The position numbers were made by a program, and so were the translations under genes. Positions 54,348 to 61,826 of a stretch of DNA of 64,000 nucleotides are shown piece by piece. A model generated the notes under the pieces. It saw only the letters and a list, made by a program, of their open reading frames with translations, was not told where the DNA came from and did no database searches. The stretch comes from Bacteroidota bacterium (lineage in GTDB: Bacteria; Bacteroidota; Bacteroidia; Sphingobacteriales; Sphingobacteriaceae). The stretch is from assembly GCA_018266915.1 (NCBI GenBank), contig JAFDZM010000071.1, positions 46,220-110,219 on the forward strand, written 5' to 3'. Each line of letters begins with the position of its first letter. Position 1 is the stretch's first letter.

Positions 54348-54536
54348 ACCAAACCACCTTCAAAGGGCAGTCCGGATTAGCACTGCTATACCAATACTCA
54401 TGCGCCGAGCCCACAAGACCTGCCCTTACGGGGTTTTCTGTATATAATCAATTTTTTGTTCAATAACAGCCGGCCTGAATAAAACAACCGGGTAATTACC
54501 ATTTTGCCACAACTGATGACCTTCATTTTCCGTCTC
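54346..54536 (-). pseudogene. Decayed REP-associated tyrosine transposase (RAYT), C-terminal part
   Basis: Read on the minus strand, one frame gives HQLWQNGNYPVVLF...EQKIDYIQKTP then a stop. Shifting one base restores NPVRAGLVGSAHEYWYSSANPDCPLKVVW and a stop at 54346-54348. Together this is the C-terminal YIHNNPVRAGLV...YWYSSA region of Y1/RAYT transposases, broken by a one-base loss in the HNNP motif. The N-terminal catalytic HUH part is missing. The upstream stretch to about 54615 (WQSFRKYKWLAVPL) may be more of the same gene in another frame. It is a dead remnant. Confidence 0.75.
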
Positions 54537-54537
54537 A

Positions 54538-54563
54538 GCGGGGTCTCCCAACGGGGACCCTGC
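54538..54563. repeat. Hairpin GCGGGGTC ... GACCCTGC
   Basis: The arms flank TCCCAACGGG. The element is closely related to the hairpin at 54635-54660 and is probably one half of a REP pair. Confidence 0.55.
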
Positions 54564-54634
54564 GTCAAAGGAACCGCAAGCCATTTATATTTACGGAATG
54601 ACTGCCAGAAACCCAACGAATGATTGCATACAAT

Positions 54635-54660
54635 GCAGGGTCCCTTTCAGGAGACCCTGC
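54635..54660. repeat. Hairpin GCAGGGTC ... GACCCTGC
   Basis: A perfect 8-bp stem has a 10-nt loop. The outer arms are shared with the 54538-54563 hairpin. It sits directly before the second BLUF tail copy. Confidence 0.6.
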
Positions 54661-54670
54661 TGGGACGGAA

Positions 54671-54730
54671 GGCTAATACGCCATCTCATTTGAATTTTCT
54701 CCGGTCATTTTATCAAATCAATCGGAGGTA
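54671..54730 (+). pseudogene. 3' remnant of a second BLUF gene (direct repeat copy 2)
   Basis: The sequence translates in frame to ANTPSHLNFLRSFYQINRR and a TAG stop, matching the last 16 residues of the intact BLUF protein exactly. Differences from copy 1 include silent changes (CAG/CAA, ATA/ATC) and a different stop (TAA/TAG), so the copies diverged under protein-level selection. It is probably the tail of a former tandem paralogue whose body was lost to the RAYT/REP scar upstream. Confidence 0.7.
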
Positions 54731-54857
54731 GCGTGGTGTTTATGGCTGCATAAGGACGCTTTAACTGATGGGGTAAAATTAATTTGATATTAGTGTGATA
54801 AGCTAAATGTTTATAATGTAATTTATATAATCTATATTTAGTTTCTAAACCTACGTT

Positions 54858-56207
54858 ATGATAACCAAGATAGAAGTTGATGGCTTTAAATCATTATCTC
54901 AATTTGAGTTAAAACTGAATCCAGGTCTTAATATTTTAGTTGGACCAAATGGAGCAGGGAAAACGAATATTATACTATTCTTTGAATTTCTTTCCAAGAT
55001 AGTTAGAAATCCTGTAGCTCACGCTGTTAGTTCTGTTGGAGGAGCAGGTTCCATTTTTAAAAAAATTGGCAATGCCGAATACCAAGATACGATCAGCTTT
55101 AAAATCCATGGTTCACTTCAAGAAAGCAAAACAAATTTTTTAGTTTATGAATTCTCAGCAGTAATAAAATCATCGTTTGAAAAGGATGACATTTATTTTG
55201 ATAAACAGGAAGTAAAAGTTAGAACGGCTACTAAATTTTGGAATGATCCAGACGAGATAAAAGGCAAAACAACTTGGGATTTTCATCTAGAGTACGGTTA
55301 TCCAACCGATAAAAACGGTGTTGTAATTCATAACATTAATAAAAAAAAGTTTCGGCCACGACATTTTTTTAACCCATCAGATACAGAACGAAGTTTTGAA
55401 AAATCCTTTAGAGAATTCATTTATAAAAATGATCCATCAACCCAATTGATGGTATTAGCCCTTTACCCAGTAATTGAACATACGCATATCATTATAAATG
55501 ATATTCTTGGAGGTGAATCATTTAACATAGTACCAAGTAAAGTTAAGGAGCAGGAAGATGCAGCAAAACCTCCGGGTATAAAAAAAGACGGCTCAGGATT
55601 GTCAACTACTTTATACGCTTTAAAAAAAAGCAAACCAGTTCCTCAATCTGATTTAATCATTTTTTTCTATATCGAAAGGAATCAGAAAGAATACGATCCC
55701 AAGACTTTGAACAAAATAATTTCTTACCTAAAATTGGCTAACAAGACGGTCATAGACCTTGATGTAGAGAATGATCCTTTTGACAATAAGTTAATTGTAA
55801 AAATCTTTATTAAAACAGGAGATTACAACGCGGTTTTGCCATTGTCTTCTATGTCGGATGGCACTATCAAATGGTTAACGCTCATAACTGCTATTTTAAC
55901 GTCTAAAACTATATTTTCCATAGAGGAACCGGAGAATTTTTTACACCCATGGATGCAAGCGGAAATTGCCAATATAATGAGGGAACACATCGAGAGTCGA
56001 GGAAACCAGGCGTTTGTAATTATGACTACTCACAGTGAATCATTACTTAATCATAGCAATGCGCATGAAATTGTATTAATCGATTTGATAGAAGGAAGAA
56101 CACGAGCTAGGAAGATTCCATATATTGAATTATTGCAAACTGAAATGGAAAAAACAGGTATAGGTTTGGGAAATTTTTACTTTGCTAATTCTTTTGATTA
56201 TGAGTAG
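54858..56207 (+). CDS. AAA/ABC-class ATPase, OLD/AbiL-like (defence candidate)
   Basis: The 449-aa protein starts like SMC/RecF-type ATPases (ITKIEVDGFKSLSQFELKLNPGLNILVGPNGAGKTN, Walker A at 29-37). It has a long middle insert and a C-terminal Walker B/D-loop SIEEPENFLHP (354-364), with switch motif TTHSES (390-395). It lacks a fused nuclease. Such ATPases form two-gene defence modules with a separate effector, and the next gene overlaps its stop by 8 bp. The region is visibly more AT-rich than its neighbours, which points to transfer. Function is inferred. Confidence 0.87.
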   Translation: MITKIEVDGFKSLSQFELKLNPGLNILVGPNGAGKTNIILFFEFLSKIVRNPVAHAVSSVGGAGSIFKKIGNAEYQDTISFKIHGSLQESKTNFLVYEFSAVIKSSFEKDDIYFDKQEVKVRTATKFWNDPDEIKGKTTWDFHLEYGYPTDKNGVVIHNINKKKFRPRHFFNPSDTERSFEKSFREFIYKNDPSTQLMVLALYPVIEHTHIIINDILGGESFNIVPSKVKEQEDAAKPPGIKKDGSGLSTTLYALKKSKPVPQSDLIIFFYIERNQKEYDPKTLNKIISYLKLANKTVIDLDVENDPFDNKLIVKIFIKTGDYNAVLPLSSMSDGTIKWLTLITAILTSKTIFSIEEPENFLHPWMQAEIANIMREHIESRGNQAFVIMTTHSESLLNHSNAHEIVLIDLIEGRTRARKIPYIELLQTEMEKTGIGLGNFYFANSFDYE

Positions 56208-56748
56208 CCCAGCATTTATAGTAGACGGTTTTACTGAAAGGAATATCGTACAGCAGATCTGCCCAGGTAAACCAATTCGAAGAACAGATCTAAATGGGAA
56301 GAATGTATCAATTGAAGCGATAGCAAAAAAAATTGCTTCATTAATACGTTTGTTGAATAATCGCCACTATCCAATAATAATTTTAGTCGATAAAGAGGAT
56401 CGCAACATGTCAAATGAAGAAATGTGTCAAAAGTTGCGACAACTTATAATTGAAGAGGGTATTAATGATATCGAACTAAAAATTGGAGTTGCAGATCGTA
56501 TGATTGAAAATTGGATATTAGCAGATTGGGGAAAAATAACCCAAAATGCTGCAAAACCAGAAAATACAGATGGACTCAAAGGTAGCTCAAGATTAAAGGA
56601 GTTATTGGGATCATATGGTAAAACGACAGATGGAGTTGATATGTTTATAAATGCAGATCCTTCAATAATATATCAGAATTCCCCAAGTTTTCGATTATTC
56701 GCTGACCAATTGAAGGATATTGAATGTTGGTACGTCGAGGGTTTGTAG
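56200..56748 (+). CDS. DUF4276/TOPRIM-like protein, partner of the ATPase
   Basis: I use ATG 56200, overlapping the ATPase stop (ATGAGTAG); a start at 56182 is possible. The 182-aa protein opens FIVDGFTERNIVQQI (Glu13 in strand 1), then has an acidic cluster VDKED at 63-67 and ADRMIENWILAD near 95-106. These match the DUF4276/AbiLii-like group, related to TOPRIM nucleases by the Glu and Asp pattern. It is the likely effector of the module, perhaps a nuclease held by the ATPase. No experimentally known system is matched with certainty. Confidence 0.8.
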   Translation: MSSPAFIVDGFTERNIVQQICPGKPIRRTDLNGKNVSIEAIAKKIASLIRLLNNRHYPIIILVDKEDRNMSNEEMCQKLRQLIIEEGINDIELKIGVADRMIENWILADWGKITQNAAKPENTDGLKGSSRLKELLGSYGKTTDGVDMFINADPSIIYQNSPSFRLFADQLKDIECWYVEGL

Positions 56749-56804
56749 TATAGCGAAATTCTTAACAATATGTAATATAAACACAGCCGATTTCGCAAAA
56801 GATC

Positions 56805-56840
56805 TGTGGAGGCGGAGTTCGAATCTCGCCCAATGTCCTC
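56805..56840 (+). other. tRNA 3'-end-like fragment (possible attachment-site remnant)
   Basis: GCGGAGTTCGAATCTCGCCC contains a T-loop TTCGAAT (56818-56824) in a T-arm-like hairpin with one bulged base. No tRNA body precedes it. It lies just after the AT-rich ATPase module and could be a leftover attachment site. Low confidence. Confidence 0.3.
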
Positions 56841-56964
56841 TCATCTCCCTAAATGGCGTGAGTCTGCAGCAAAGGATTTTGGCCTGAGTGCTCATGACCA
56901 AACAGAGCGATGAGTATACTTTATGTTTGGTTTGCACGTAATACTCACGGTAGGTTAGGCATGC

Positions 56965-58191
56965 TCAACCAGTTATTGCCGCCCCCCGCTTCCTATTCAA
57001 TCTAAACAACACCAGCATCACCACAACCGATAACGCGATAAACACCAGGTAGCTATAGCTGAGGTTAAGCTGATCTTTAGCGGGAATGGCAGCCACTACC
57101 AGGTAAGTAAGCAGCGAGAGGATGACATACACCATACCGCCGGTAAACCCGCCGGACATAGCCGCGTTTTTAGGAAAGCGGCCCAAACAATAGGTGAAGT
57201 AATTATTGTAAGTAAACCCGGCGCCTACGTGTATCGCAAAAGCAAAAAATACCATCAGGTAAACATTGCTCACAAATTTCGCGGTGACAATCATTAAAAC
57301 AACCATCGCGAGTTGCAGCAAAATATTAACGAACAGCTTGCTAAAAAACGGTCGGCTGATCAATGCCTTGCCAATAAAGCCGCCTACCATCCAGGCCAGG
57401 CCCAGGATGAGCGAGCAATAGCCTGCAACAACCGGAGTAAATTTAAAGTGATGCTCGATAATAAAAGGGCCGGTCATGTTATACATGATCACCATGGAAT
57501 AAGCAAAGCTCAGCATCAGGATACCCAGGCTGAACGTTGTTGCTTTAATCATTTCAGCATAGACGGCAGCAATTTTCTTGATATGGAATTGCGTGCGGTG
57601 GCGGATAGTCTCGCCGCTGTATAAAAGTTCCAGCACCGCTATAACCGATGCCATGGCCGCAAGGAAATAAAAGTTCGACTGCCAGCCGAAAGTGTTCTGG
57701 AAATAACCACCCAAAAAAGGTGCAACTATTGGTCCGGCAGACCATATGATGGTGAACATGCTCAGGTAATGTTTTAACTGTGAGCCTTCGTACACGTCCA
57801 CAAAATAAGCCCGTTTAGCTATGACGATCATGGCCACTGTAATGCCATGGATGATCCGCATGGCATAGATCACATAAATATTGTGAGTGATGGCAATAAC
57901 TATACTTGCCAGGATAAATACGAACAAGGCTCCCGTACTAAACTTGTACCGTCCGTAGGAATCTAAAACACTCCCCAAAAATAATTGGGAGGTTCCGTAG
58001 CTGATCAGGAACAGCGTTAGGGTTAATTGTACCTGTATGCTGCTGATGTGCATATCGGCGCCCATATTGGGCAACGAAGGGATATAAATGTCTGTAGCGA
58101 ACCCCGACAGGGGCAACAAGGCAAACGCCAATATTGTTGAAATTCGCTGATTTTTGAGTTGAGATGATGTTATAGTAGTAGGTGGTAGCAT
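56965..58191 (-). CDS. MFS multidrug exporter, Bcr/CflA type
   Basis: Start at ATG 58191; the frame to 58209 adds 6 residues. The 408-aa protein has 12 membrane helices and the Bcr/CflA signature LLPLSGFATDIYIPSLPNMGADMHIS, with the MFS motif GSVLDSYGRYKFSTGALFVFI after helix 2 (usually GPLSDRFGRR). It exports drugs or metabolites by proton antiport. It is a single gene upstream of tRNA-Phe on the same strand. Confidence 0.92.
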   Translation of the reverse strand: MLPPTTITSSQLKNQRISTILAFALLPLSGFATDIYIPSLPNMGADMHISSIQVQLTLTLFLISYGTSQLFLGSVLDSYGRYKFSTGALFVFILASIVIAITHNIYVIYAMRIIHGITVAMIVIAKRAYFVDVYEGSQLKHYLSMFTIIWSAGPIVAPFLGGYFQNTFGWQSNFYFLAAMASVIAVLELLYSGETIRHRTQFHIKKIAAVYAEMIKATTFSLGILMLSFAYSMVIMYNMTGPFIIEHHFKFTPVVAGYCSLILGLAWMVGGFIGKALISRPFFSKLFVNILLQLAMVVLMIVTAKFVSNVYLMVFFAFAIHVGAGFTYNNYFTYCLGRFPKNAAMSGGFTGGMVYVILSLLTYLVVAAIPAKDQLNLSYSYLVFIALSVVVMLVLFRLNRKRGAAITG

Positions 58192-58331
58192 GTGCGGCAA
58201 AGATACCAATAGCCGAAATGGGGATTGTTTGCTGCAAGTAATAAAGAAAAGACGTTGGTGTGACGGGAGAGCGGGCAGTGTTCACGGTGTTCACGAGCTG
58301 AACGAACAGTAATGAAAAAGTGTCCAAAAAC

Positions 58332-58365
58332 AAAAAAGCCTTTAGACTTACGACTAAAGGCTTTT
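58332..58365 (-). terminator. Terminator of tRNA-Phe
   Basis: A 12-bp stem (AAAAGCCTTTAG with CTAAAGGCTTTT) has an 8-nt loop. On the minus strand it is followed by a T run. It lies 14 bp after the tRNA. Confidence 0.88.
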
Positions 58366-58378
58366 GACTTTTAAGCTG

Positions 58379-58451
58379 TGGTATCAGCTGGAATCGAACC
58401 AGCGACACAAGGATTTTCAGTCCTTTGCTCTACCAACTGAGCTATGATACC
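58379..58451 (-). tRNA. tRNA-Phe (GAA)
   Basis: The 73-nt cloverleaf reads GGTATCA at the 5' end, D-arm AGCTCAGTTGGTAGAGC, anticodon loop CTGAAAA with anticodon GAA, T-arm CTGGTTCGATTCCAG, and TGATACC plus discriminator A. CCA is not encoded. It has a -7 box TACATTTG upstream and its own terminator. Confidence 0.97.
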
Positions 58452-58466
58452 ATCCCGTTGGGGCTG

Positions 58467-58474
58467 CAAATGTA
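58467..58474 (-). promoter_or_regulatory. -7 promoter box of tRNA-Phe (TACATTTG)
   Basis: On the minus strand TACATTTG fits TAnnTTTG and lies 15 bp before the tRNA. A TTTTC stretch 18 bp further up serves as the -33 element. Confidence 0.7.
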
Positions 58475-58579
58475 GTGTGTTTTTTCGTTTATGAAAACTT
58501 TTTTTGAAAAAAGATTAATCTCCTGTTAAAATCAACTTTACAACCTTCCAACTTTTCAACTTTACAACAGTTCCCCCTC

Positions 58580-58609
58580 TTTGACATTTCAACTTAAAAA
58601 TTAACTTTG
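58580..58609 (+). promoter_or_regulatory. Promoter of the Fe-S gene pair
   Basis: TTTG at 58580-58583 and TAACTTTG at 58602-58609 are 18 bp apart, a full match to the Bacteroidota -33/-7 pattern. The ATG is 23 bp further. Confidence 0.8.
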
Positions 58610-58632
58610 GGAAAATTTACTATGCAAGCATA

Positions 58633-59928
58633 ATGATTGGACAAGTCATTTTTATCATCATACTGGCGGCGGCAATTTATCTTTTCAGCAAAAATGTGGG
58701 TAAGATCAGGCGGAATATCCTGCTTGGCCGCGATACTGATCGCTCGGATAATCCTGCCGAAAGATGGAAGACGATGGCCAAAATTGCCCTCGGTCAAACC
58801 AAAATGACCAAACGCCCGTTTGCAGCCGTGATGCACTTCTTTATTTACGTGGGTTTTATCATCATCAATATTGAAGTGCTGGAAATATTGATCGACGGCG
58901 TATTTGGCTCGCACAGGATATTTTCTGCTCCGTTAGGTGGATTATATAATCTGTTGATAGGTGGATTTGAGTTTTTGGCGGTATTAGTTTTGGTAGCTTG
59001 TTTCACATTTCTTATACGCCGTAATATTGGCCATTTAAAACGCTTTAGCGGCGTTGAGATGACCTCATGGCCAAAATCTGATGCTAACTATATCCTGATC
59101 ATCGAAATACTGTTGATGACTGCCTTCCTGACCATGAATGCCGCTGATCATAAATTGCAATTGCTGAACTTTGGTCATTACATCAAGGCAGGCAGTTTCC
59201 CTGTAAGCAATTTGATCGGTCCACTGCTGCCGGATAGTGCCAATTCTCTTGAAACGATCGAGCGCGGTTGCTGGTGGTTCCATATCATTGGCATATTGGC
59301 TTTCCTGAATTATTTGCCTTACTCCAAGCATTTTCATATCCTGCTGGCTTTCCCGAATACTTATTACTCTAACCTGAACCCAAAGGGTAAGTTTACCAAT
59401 ATGGCGTCGGTGACCAACGAGGTAAAGGCCATGCTTGATCCTTCGTTTGTTCCTGAGAGTACTGGTGAGATAGCCCGCTTTGGAGCCAAAGACGTAACGG
59501 ACCTGACCTGGAAAAATCTGATGGAGGCTTATACCTGTACCGAATGTGGCAGGTGTACTTCGGTTTGCCCGGCTAATCAAACGGGCAAGCTGCTATCGCC
59601 AAGAAAGATCATGATGGATACCAGAGATCGTATCGCGGAGGTGGGCAATAACCTGGATAAAAACGGGAAAGATTATAAAGACGATAAATCGCTGCTGGAT
59701 AATTATATCACCCGCGAGGAGCTTTGGGCCTGTACCACCTGCAATGCCTGTGTGGAAGCCTGCCCTGTAAATATCAATCCACTGGAGATTATTACCGAAA
59801 TGCGCCGCTATATTGTGATGGAGGAATCACAGGCGCCAAACAGCTTGAACAATATGTTCGGTAACGTAGAAAATAATGGTGCGCCATGGAAGTATAGCCA
59901 GGCGGATAGATTTAATTGGAAGGAGTAA
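58633..59928 (+). CDS. Membrane-bound 4Fe-4S dicluster electron-transfer protein
   Basis: The 431-aa protein has about five membrane helices in the N-terminal ~260 residues, with several His in or near them (FFIYVGFIIINIEVLE, GCWWFHIIGILAFLNYLPYSKHFHIL), as in NarI/HdrE-type quinone-linked subunits. Two ferredoxin motifs follow: CTECGRCTSVCP and CTTCNACVEACP. It should pass electrons between the quinone pool and a soluble partner. The next gene encodes a CCG-domain protein, so together they resemble membrane heterodisulfide-reductase-like (HdrDE/GlpC-type) complexes. Confidence 0.9.
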   Translation: MIGQVIFIIILAAAIYLFSKNVGKIRRNILLGRDTDRSDNPAERWKTMAKIALGQTKMTKRPFAAVMHFFIYVGFIIINIEVLEILIDGVFGSHRIFSAPLGGLYNLLIGGFEFLAVLVLVACFTFLIRRNIGHLKRFSGVEMTSWPKSDANYILIIEILLMTAFLTMNAADHKLQLLNFGHYIKAGSFPVSNLIGPLLPDSANSLETIERGCWWFHIIGILAFLNYLPYSKHFHILLAFPNTYYSNLNPKGKFTNMASVTNEVKAMLDPSFVPESTGEIARFGAKDVTDLTWKNLMEAYTCTECGRCTSVCPANQTGKLLSPRKIMMDTRDRIAEVGNNLDKNGKDYKDDKSLLDNYITREELWACTTCNACVEACPVNINPLEIITEMRRYIVMEESQAPNSLNNMFGNVENNGAPWKYSQADRFNWKE

Positions 59929-59932
59929 GTCT

Positions 59933-60005
59933 ATAGTCAATGGCCGATAGTCCATGGCTGGATTGTGAAAATAAAATTACTATGGTCCATGGACTATTGA
60001 CTATG
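59933..60005. repeat. Imperfect palindrome (tagtcaat...atagtccatgg)
   Basis: The left arm (59933-59957) and right arm (59987-60005) share ATAGTCAAT and ATAGTCCATGG in inverted order, with 5 extra bases in the left arm. Such ATAGTCCAT-rich elements are common between genes in Sphingobacteriaceae. It lies between the two Fe-S genes and may modulate the transcript. Confidence 0.6.
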
Positions 60006-60021
60006 GACACAATGATGAATT

Positions 60022-60819
60022 ATGAGCAATGAACCAATAATAGTTCCAACCATGGCCGAAATGATGGCCCAGGGTAAGGAACCTGAAATATTGTTTTGGG
60101 TGGGATGTGCAGGCAGCTTTGATGAGCGGGCGCAGCGCATTACCCGCGATATCTGTAAGATATTAAGTCATGTGGGCATCAGCTTTGCTGTATTGGGTAC
60201 TGAAGAGGCATGTACAGGTGACCCGGCTAAACGTGCAGGTAACGAGTTCCTGTTTCAGATGCAAGCCATGATGAATATACAGGTGCTGAATGGATATAAT
60301 ATTAAAAAGATTGTCACGGGTTGTCCGCATTGCTTTAATACCATTAAAAATGAATATCCGGGTTTGGGCGGCAATTACGAGGTTATCCATCATACTCAGC
60401 TTATACAGCAATTGATAGATGAAGGAAAACTAAAAGCCGAAGGTGGCGAAAGCTTTAAAGGCAAACGCATTACTTATCACGATCCTTGCTATTTAGGCAG
60501 AGGTAATGATGTTTATGAAGCTCCGCGCAAAGCTCTTGAGGTTTTGGATGCTGACCTGGTTGAAATGAAACGCTGCCGCTCAAATGGTCTGTGTTGCGGG
60601 GCGGGAGGGGCGCAGATGTTTAAAGAGCCGGAGAAAGGCAATAAAGACATCAATATTGAACGCATGAGCGATGTGCTGGAAAGTAAAGCTACTGTAGTGG
60701 CTGCCGCTTGTCCGTTTTGTATGACCATGCTGCGTGATGGTGTAAAACTCTCAGAAAAAGAAAAGGAAATAGAAGTGCTGGATATTGCAGAGATCACCGC
60801 AAGAGCGAATGGTCTATAA
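60022..60819 (+). CDS. CCG-domain Fe-S protein (HdrB/GlpC-like)
   Basis: The 265-aa soluble protein holds two cysteine-rich CCG-type segments: GCAGSFDER with GCPHCFNTIKNEYP, and HDPCYLGRGNDVYEAPR with RCRSNGLCCGAGGAQMF and AACPFCMTML. CCG domains bind noncubane Fe-S clusters in HdrB/HdrD and GlpC. It should be the redox partner of the membrane dicluster protein encoded 93 bp upstream. The electron donor or acceptor (for example ETF, lactate or a disulfide) is not clear. It overlaps the convergent gene by 6 bp. Confidence 0.92.
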   Translation: MSNEPIIVPTMAEMMAQGKEPEILFWVGCAGSFDERAQRITRDICKILSHVGISFAVLGTEEACTGDPAKRAGNEFLFQMQAMMNIQVLNGYNIKKIVTGCPHCFNTIKNEYPGLGGNYEVIHHTQLIQQLIDEGKLKAEGGESFKGKRITYHDPCYLGRGNDVYEAPRKALEVLDADLVEMKRCRSNGLCCGAGGAQMFKEPEKGNKDINIERMSDVLESKATVVAAACPFCMTMLRDGVKLSEKEKEIEVLDIAEITARANGL

Positions 60820-61284
60820 CTTAGTGTCCCTCAAAAAATCCAACGCATTATTCAGGCTATCCAATTTTTCAGGCGTCATATCTTTTACCGGGATGGTTAA
60901 GGTAGTCGCCATAGAATCGATATTGCCTTTAGGGTCATCATAGGTTTGGACAATAATATCGTCGTTCACGGTTTTAAATTCCAGTTGACCATTGTTGGTT
61001 TCTCCCAGGAAGTTTACGCTGTCTAACTTAGTCAGATGGAAGGAAAAATATTCCTGCTTACCATGTTGATAAGTTTTTCTGAAATGGATAAAATGCTGCG
61101 GCGTGACCTCGATTTCCCACTTTTTCAATTTGGTGTCTGTAGAGGAGTCGAAGGTCTGCAAAAGGCATTTGTTACTCCAATCGAGCCACTCTTTTTCGCC
61201 CATCTTATAGGTAAAAGCGCAGCAAATCGCCACTGTAACCAGTATTACCAGAATTCTAGCTTTAGTAAGAATTGATTTTACCAT
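60814..61284 (-). CDS. Hypothetical membrane-anchored or secreted protein
   Basis: Start at ATG 61284 (MVKSILTKARILVILVTVAICC); a frame reaching 61545 overlaps the opposite gene and is not credible. A single N-terminal helix (ARILVILVTVAICCAFTY), either anchor or lipobox-like CC, is followed by a ~130-residue beta-rich domain with a C-terminal helix (DMTPEKLDSLNNALDFLRDTKL). I do not recognise the family. It is convergent with the CCG gene and divergent from the next gene. Confidence 0.72.
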   Translation of the reverse strand: MVKSILTKARILVILVTVAICCAFTYKMGEKEWLDWSNKCLLQTFDSSTDTKLKKWEIEVTPQHFIHFRKTYQHGKQEYFSFHLTKLDSVNFLGETNNGQLEFKTVNDDIIVQTYDDPKGNIDSMATTLTIPVKDMTPEKLDSLNNALDFLRDTKL

Positions 61285-61331
61285 GACAACATTTTGTATT
61301 ACTAAAGTTAAGAAATTCGATATTTTTGTGA

Positions 61332-61817
61332 ATGCGATTTTCTGAACAGTCAAGAGTATGGATATACCAATCGGATAGGGAACTATACGAGGATGAGGTA
61401 AAACAGTTACATGAAATTTTAAATAAGTTTGCCTCCGAATGGACCGCCCATAATCATCAATTGAAGGCCAAAGCCGAGATCCGGTATAACCGCTTTCTGA
61501 TCCTGATCGTCGATGAAAGCCAGGCAGGGGCCAGTGGATGCTCAATCGACAAATCAGTCAACTTCATCAAAAGACTTGAACAGGAATTCGGCATCACCCT
61601 TTTAGATCGCTTCAACTTAGCGTATCGCGAAGGAGAAAAAGTGCTTTCAGCTCCGCGTGACGAGTTTGAAGATTTATTAAGATCAGGCAAGATCAATTCC
61701 AATACAATCGTCTACAATAACCTGGTGCAAAACCTGGAGCAACTGGAAACCAAATGGGAAGTGCCGTTTAAAGATAGCTGGCATAACCAGTTGTTTGGAA
61801 GCCTGGTTACAGACTAA
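61332..61817 (+). CDS. Conserved Bacteroidota protein, 161 aa (often labelled ABC transporter ATPase)
   Basis: The protein begins MRFSEQSRVWIYQSDREL and continues with LNKFASEWTAHNHQLKAKAEIRYNRFLILIVDESQAGASGCSIDKSVNFIKRLEQEF. No Walker motif is present, so the database label ABC ATPase that such proteins often carry is not supported by the sequence. The single conserved Cys in ASGCSID and the acidic DES could be functional. It is cytosolic. A -7-like box TATTTTTG at 61321-61328 lies only 3 bp before the ATG. Confidence 0.82.
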   Translation: MRFSEQSRVWIYQSDRELYEDEVKQLHEILNKFASEWTAHNHQLKAKAEIRYNRFLILIVDESQAGASGCSIDKSVNFIKRLEQEFGITLLDRFNLAYREGEKVLSAPRDEFEDLLRSGKINSNTIVYNNLVQNLEQLETKWEVPFKDSWHNQLFGSLVTD

Positions 61818-61826
61818 CTTCAAAGA

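Larger units (their letters stand above)
54284..54857. other. Gene-free 574-bp stretch: REP/RAYT scar and promoter region
   Basis: The stretch holds three REP-like hairpins, the broken RAYT fragment, the second BLUF tail and, from 54731 on, AT-rich leader DNA. TATATTTA at 54833-54840 is a one-mismatch -7 box for the ATPase gene. No intact gene is present. Confidence 0.75.

Noticed and set aside
54398..54616. 72-aa open frame on the minus strand starting MGFWQSFRKYKW
   Set aside because: It runs across two REP-like hairpins and in the wrong frame over the RAYT remnant, so it is a by-product of the decayed transposase.
54858..56748. Naming the ATPase pair PARIS or a known Abi type
   Set aside because: The effector is shorter than AriB and matches DUF4276 instead of DUF4435; without a profile search a specific name is not justified.
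61285..61545. 87-residue N-terminal extension of the hypothetical protein at 60814-61284
   Set aside because: It overlaps the opposite-strand gene at 61332, and a clean signal/anchor start exists at 61284.
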